The translations under genes and the position numbers were made by a program. Positions 62,519 to 64,000 of a stretch of 64,000 nucleotides of DNA are shown in pieces. Where the stretch lies: assembly GCF_026914265.1 (NCBI RefSeq), contig NC_069136.1, positions 17,847,228 through 17,911,227 on the forward strand, written 5' to 3'. Below the pieces are notes generated by a model. It saw nothing but the letters and a program-made list of their open reading frames with translations, ran no database searches and was not told the origin of the DNA. The DNA comes from Mya arenaria (Eukaryota; Mollusca; Bivalvia; Myida; Myidae). Each line of letters begins with the position of its first letter. Within the stretch, counting starts at the first letter, position 1.

Positions 62519-62744
62519 CTAAAATAAAGATTTTCATATCAATTTTTCATTCAATCCATACTTTATTTTCTCAACTTGAGGTGTTTTGTTGCTGTATATA
62601 ATTTTATGAAGTCATTTATCTGATAAGTCTTGATGACAATACATTTACAATACATGCGACTTGATTTTGGTCTTAGCTATTGTTTTTATATCCCGTTTAT
62701 TCAAGTTATGCGTCTGTGACCTGTTTTAATACAGGTTAAAGGTT
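62519..62744. other. Intron upstream of the IgGFc-binding exon
   Basis: AT-rich, with no signal-peptide exon recognised on the minus strand here or up to the window end. Confidence 0.4.
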
Positions 62745-62940
62745 GTCCGGTTAGTGCAGTGGTTAGCGCACTCAGTTTTTACTTAGGCGCCCCGTTTTGA
62801 TTCCAGCGTGGGCGCATGTAAACTTAGTTCGTGGTCACCAAGCCGGACAAGAGAGTTTTTTTTCCTGGTAACCCGATTTCACCAACAATACAAGACTACA
62901 GTTCTATTATTTCCTGGCGTCTTTCGGTTATTCGCGCAAA
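62745..62940 (+). mobile_element. tRNA-derived SINE
   Basis: The box A region gtccggttagtgcagtggtt continues with agcgcactc. A box-B-like tttgattccagcgtgg follows, then ggcgcatgtaaacttagttc, caccaagccggacaagag and a cctggtaacccgatttc body. It is the best-preserved tRNA head of the five SINE copies. Confidence 0.7.
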
Positions 62941-63251
62941 CTACATTTCATTAAAAATAATGTAACACCATGTATCGCATAGATTCTGCCTGTTACTTTA
63001 CGGGTGTACTCGAGCAGTCTTAAGCAGCGTAAGTTTTGCGACTAAGAACTCATATTGAAAAAAGGCCTTCGGATGTATTTTATCAATAATCATATGAGCA
63101 TTATTATACCTTACAGGGATTTTTAACAGCAGCTCTGCACTGTTCTAATTTTCTTATCTACAATTCTTGGAAGCGTTATTGTACATAGCATGGATTTCAA
63201 ACAGCAGTTCTGCACTGCACTTAATCCTTCATACCTAGTATAGTTAATAAA

Positions 63252-63314
63252 ATGGCACCCTGGACTTTGATGCTTGTTGTCAGCTTAACTTTGGCTAGTA
63301 AAGAGGTTGCTTAA
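63252..63314 (+). other. Possible first exon with signal peptide, plus strand
   Basis: An ATG opens MAPWTLMLVVSLTLASKEVA and a stop. The hydrophobic stretch looks like a signal peptide, and a possible donor (CTA/GTAAAG) falls directly after it. With no second exon in view this could be chance. Confidence 0.2.
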
Positions 63315-63433
63315 GTCCACGTGCACGTTTTAGTGTCAACTACCTTGTAAGTGCTACGGTATCGAGGTATATCTACTTTGTTCACATTTAAAACGTTTAG
63401 TGGATATCTAAGACACATTTTATGTGTGAGCTG

Positions 63434-63475
63434 TTCAATTCAATTCAATTTAATTCAATTCAATATCTTTATTTC
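63434..63475 (-). repeat. (TTGAA)n run with AATAAAG, likely retrotransposon 3' tail
   Basis: On the minus strand AAATAAAGATATTGAATTGA begins an ATTGA-type pentamer run. A polyadenylation signal followed by short tandem tails is usual for LINE or SINE 3' ends. No coding part is seen. The rest of 62,941-64,000 has no recognised gene. Confidence 0.4.
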
Positions 63476-64000
63476 GTTCGTAAAGGAGATATGCAACATA
63501 TATGTACAAACTTGTTCAGATCAATAGATAACTCTTCACGTGAAACGTGTATGAATAATAATATGATTTCGCAAAATACTTTTAACATCAACTACAACTG
63601 TACTTGTACGAGTAGATACACGTACATGTACAAGTAGTGTTTCACAATCTCTCCATTGTTTAGGAGTACTATTAGTGCCTACATTTAAGTCAGTGTTAGA
63701 TATATTTGATTTGTCAACAAAACAAATTCAATCCCTTCATTTAAAGCATTCCGAACAGCCTTATGCTTTAAGCAGTGTTAATATTCCTTATTATTATTAT
63801 TATTAAGTATAAACCAATTATTTTATTTTCGTTTATTCTTAAATTGATTCACTCATTTAGGATACCAGTTTTTATCTGTAGATAAAACCGTTAAGAAATT
63901 AGTCGGAATATGGGGCTTATTTTCCCTTTTACCTATGAAATGAAGTTGCAAAAAAGGTCAATGCCGAAGTAACCGATGCATGTCTTCAGGCTTTAGACCT

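Noticed and set aside
61275-62537. Methionine at 62,535-62,537 as the start of the IgGFc-binding protein
   Set aside because: It lies before a clear splice acceptor (TTTTAG), gives no signal peptide, and the domain normally follows a secretory leader.
1-64000. CRISPR array, operon or bacterial origin
   Set aside because: The tandem arrays lack spacers, the genes are spliced, and the repeats are eukaryotic transposons.

Overview
The window looks like nuclear DNA from a marine bivalve mollusc. It is AT-rich and has large spliced genes with GT-AG introns, many short inverted-repeat transposons, tRNA-derived SINEs, and core-repeat elements of the kind common in clam genomes. No species can be named from the sequence alone. 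All gene models are my own reconstructions from open frames, splice signals and remembered family sequences; no search was run.

Layout. 1-2,335: a 181-bp tandem array ending in an (ACGG)n tract and a hairpin, then AT-rich repeats. 2,875-13,400 (minus): a complete eight-exon RHBDD1/RHBDL4 intramembrane protease. Its intron 2 contains a 107-bp minisatellite copied from the start of its own exon 3. 14,869-24,336 (plus): a complete seven-exon ZNFX1, predicted 1,891 residues. 28.8-39.9 kb (plus): a second ZNFX1-related copy, part of a segmental duplication that also carries flanking DNA. This copy has exon 1, two successive copies of the exon 2-4 module, no helicase core, and the zinc-finger and RZ-finger end. 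A broken DIRS-like retroelement lies in one intron. 40.2-50 kb: transposon-rich DNA with a 3-kb Helitron-like element whose core is a roughly 145-bp monomer array with a three-monomer higher-order repeat, plus several MITE families. 51,129-52,193 (minus): a short intronless MSL2-like RING/CXC ubiquitin ligase. 53.4-55.9 kb: more MITEs and repeats. 55,947-62,518 (minus): the 3' part of a secreted or cell-surface mosaic gene, one IgGFc-binding domain, three EGF domains and two Ly6/uPAR-like domains. Its signal-peptide exon was not found.

Functional links. The genes do not form a pathway. RHBDL4 works in ER-associated degradation with ubiquitin and p97. ZNFX1 is an SF1 helicase linked to antiviral RNA sensing and small-RNA inheritance, and its RZ finger is shared with the E3 ligase RNF213. 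MSL2 is a chromatin E3 ligase. The IgGFc/EGF/Ly6 protein is extracellular and may act in mucus or immunity. The most unusual content is the rearranged ZNFX1 copy, whose duplicated exon triplet and helicase loss both keep splice phase, with one in-frame stop, and the self-derived splice-acceptor minisatellite in RHBDD1.
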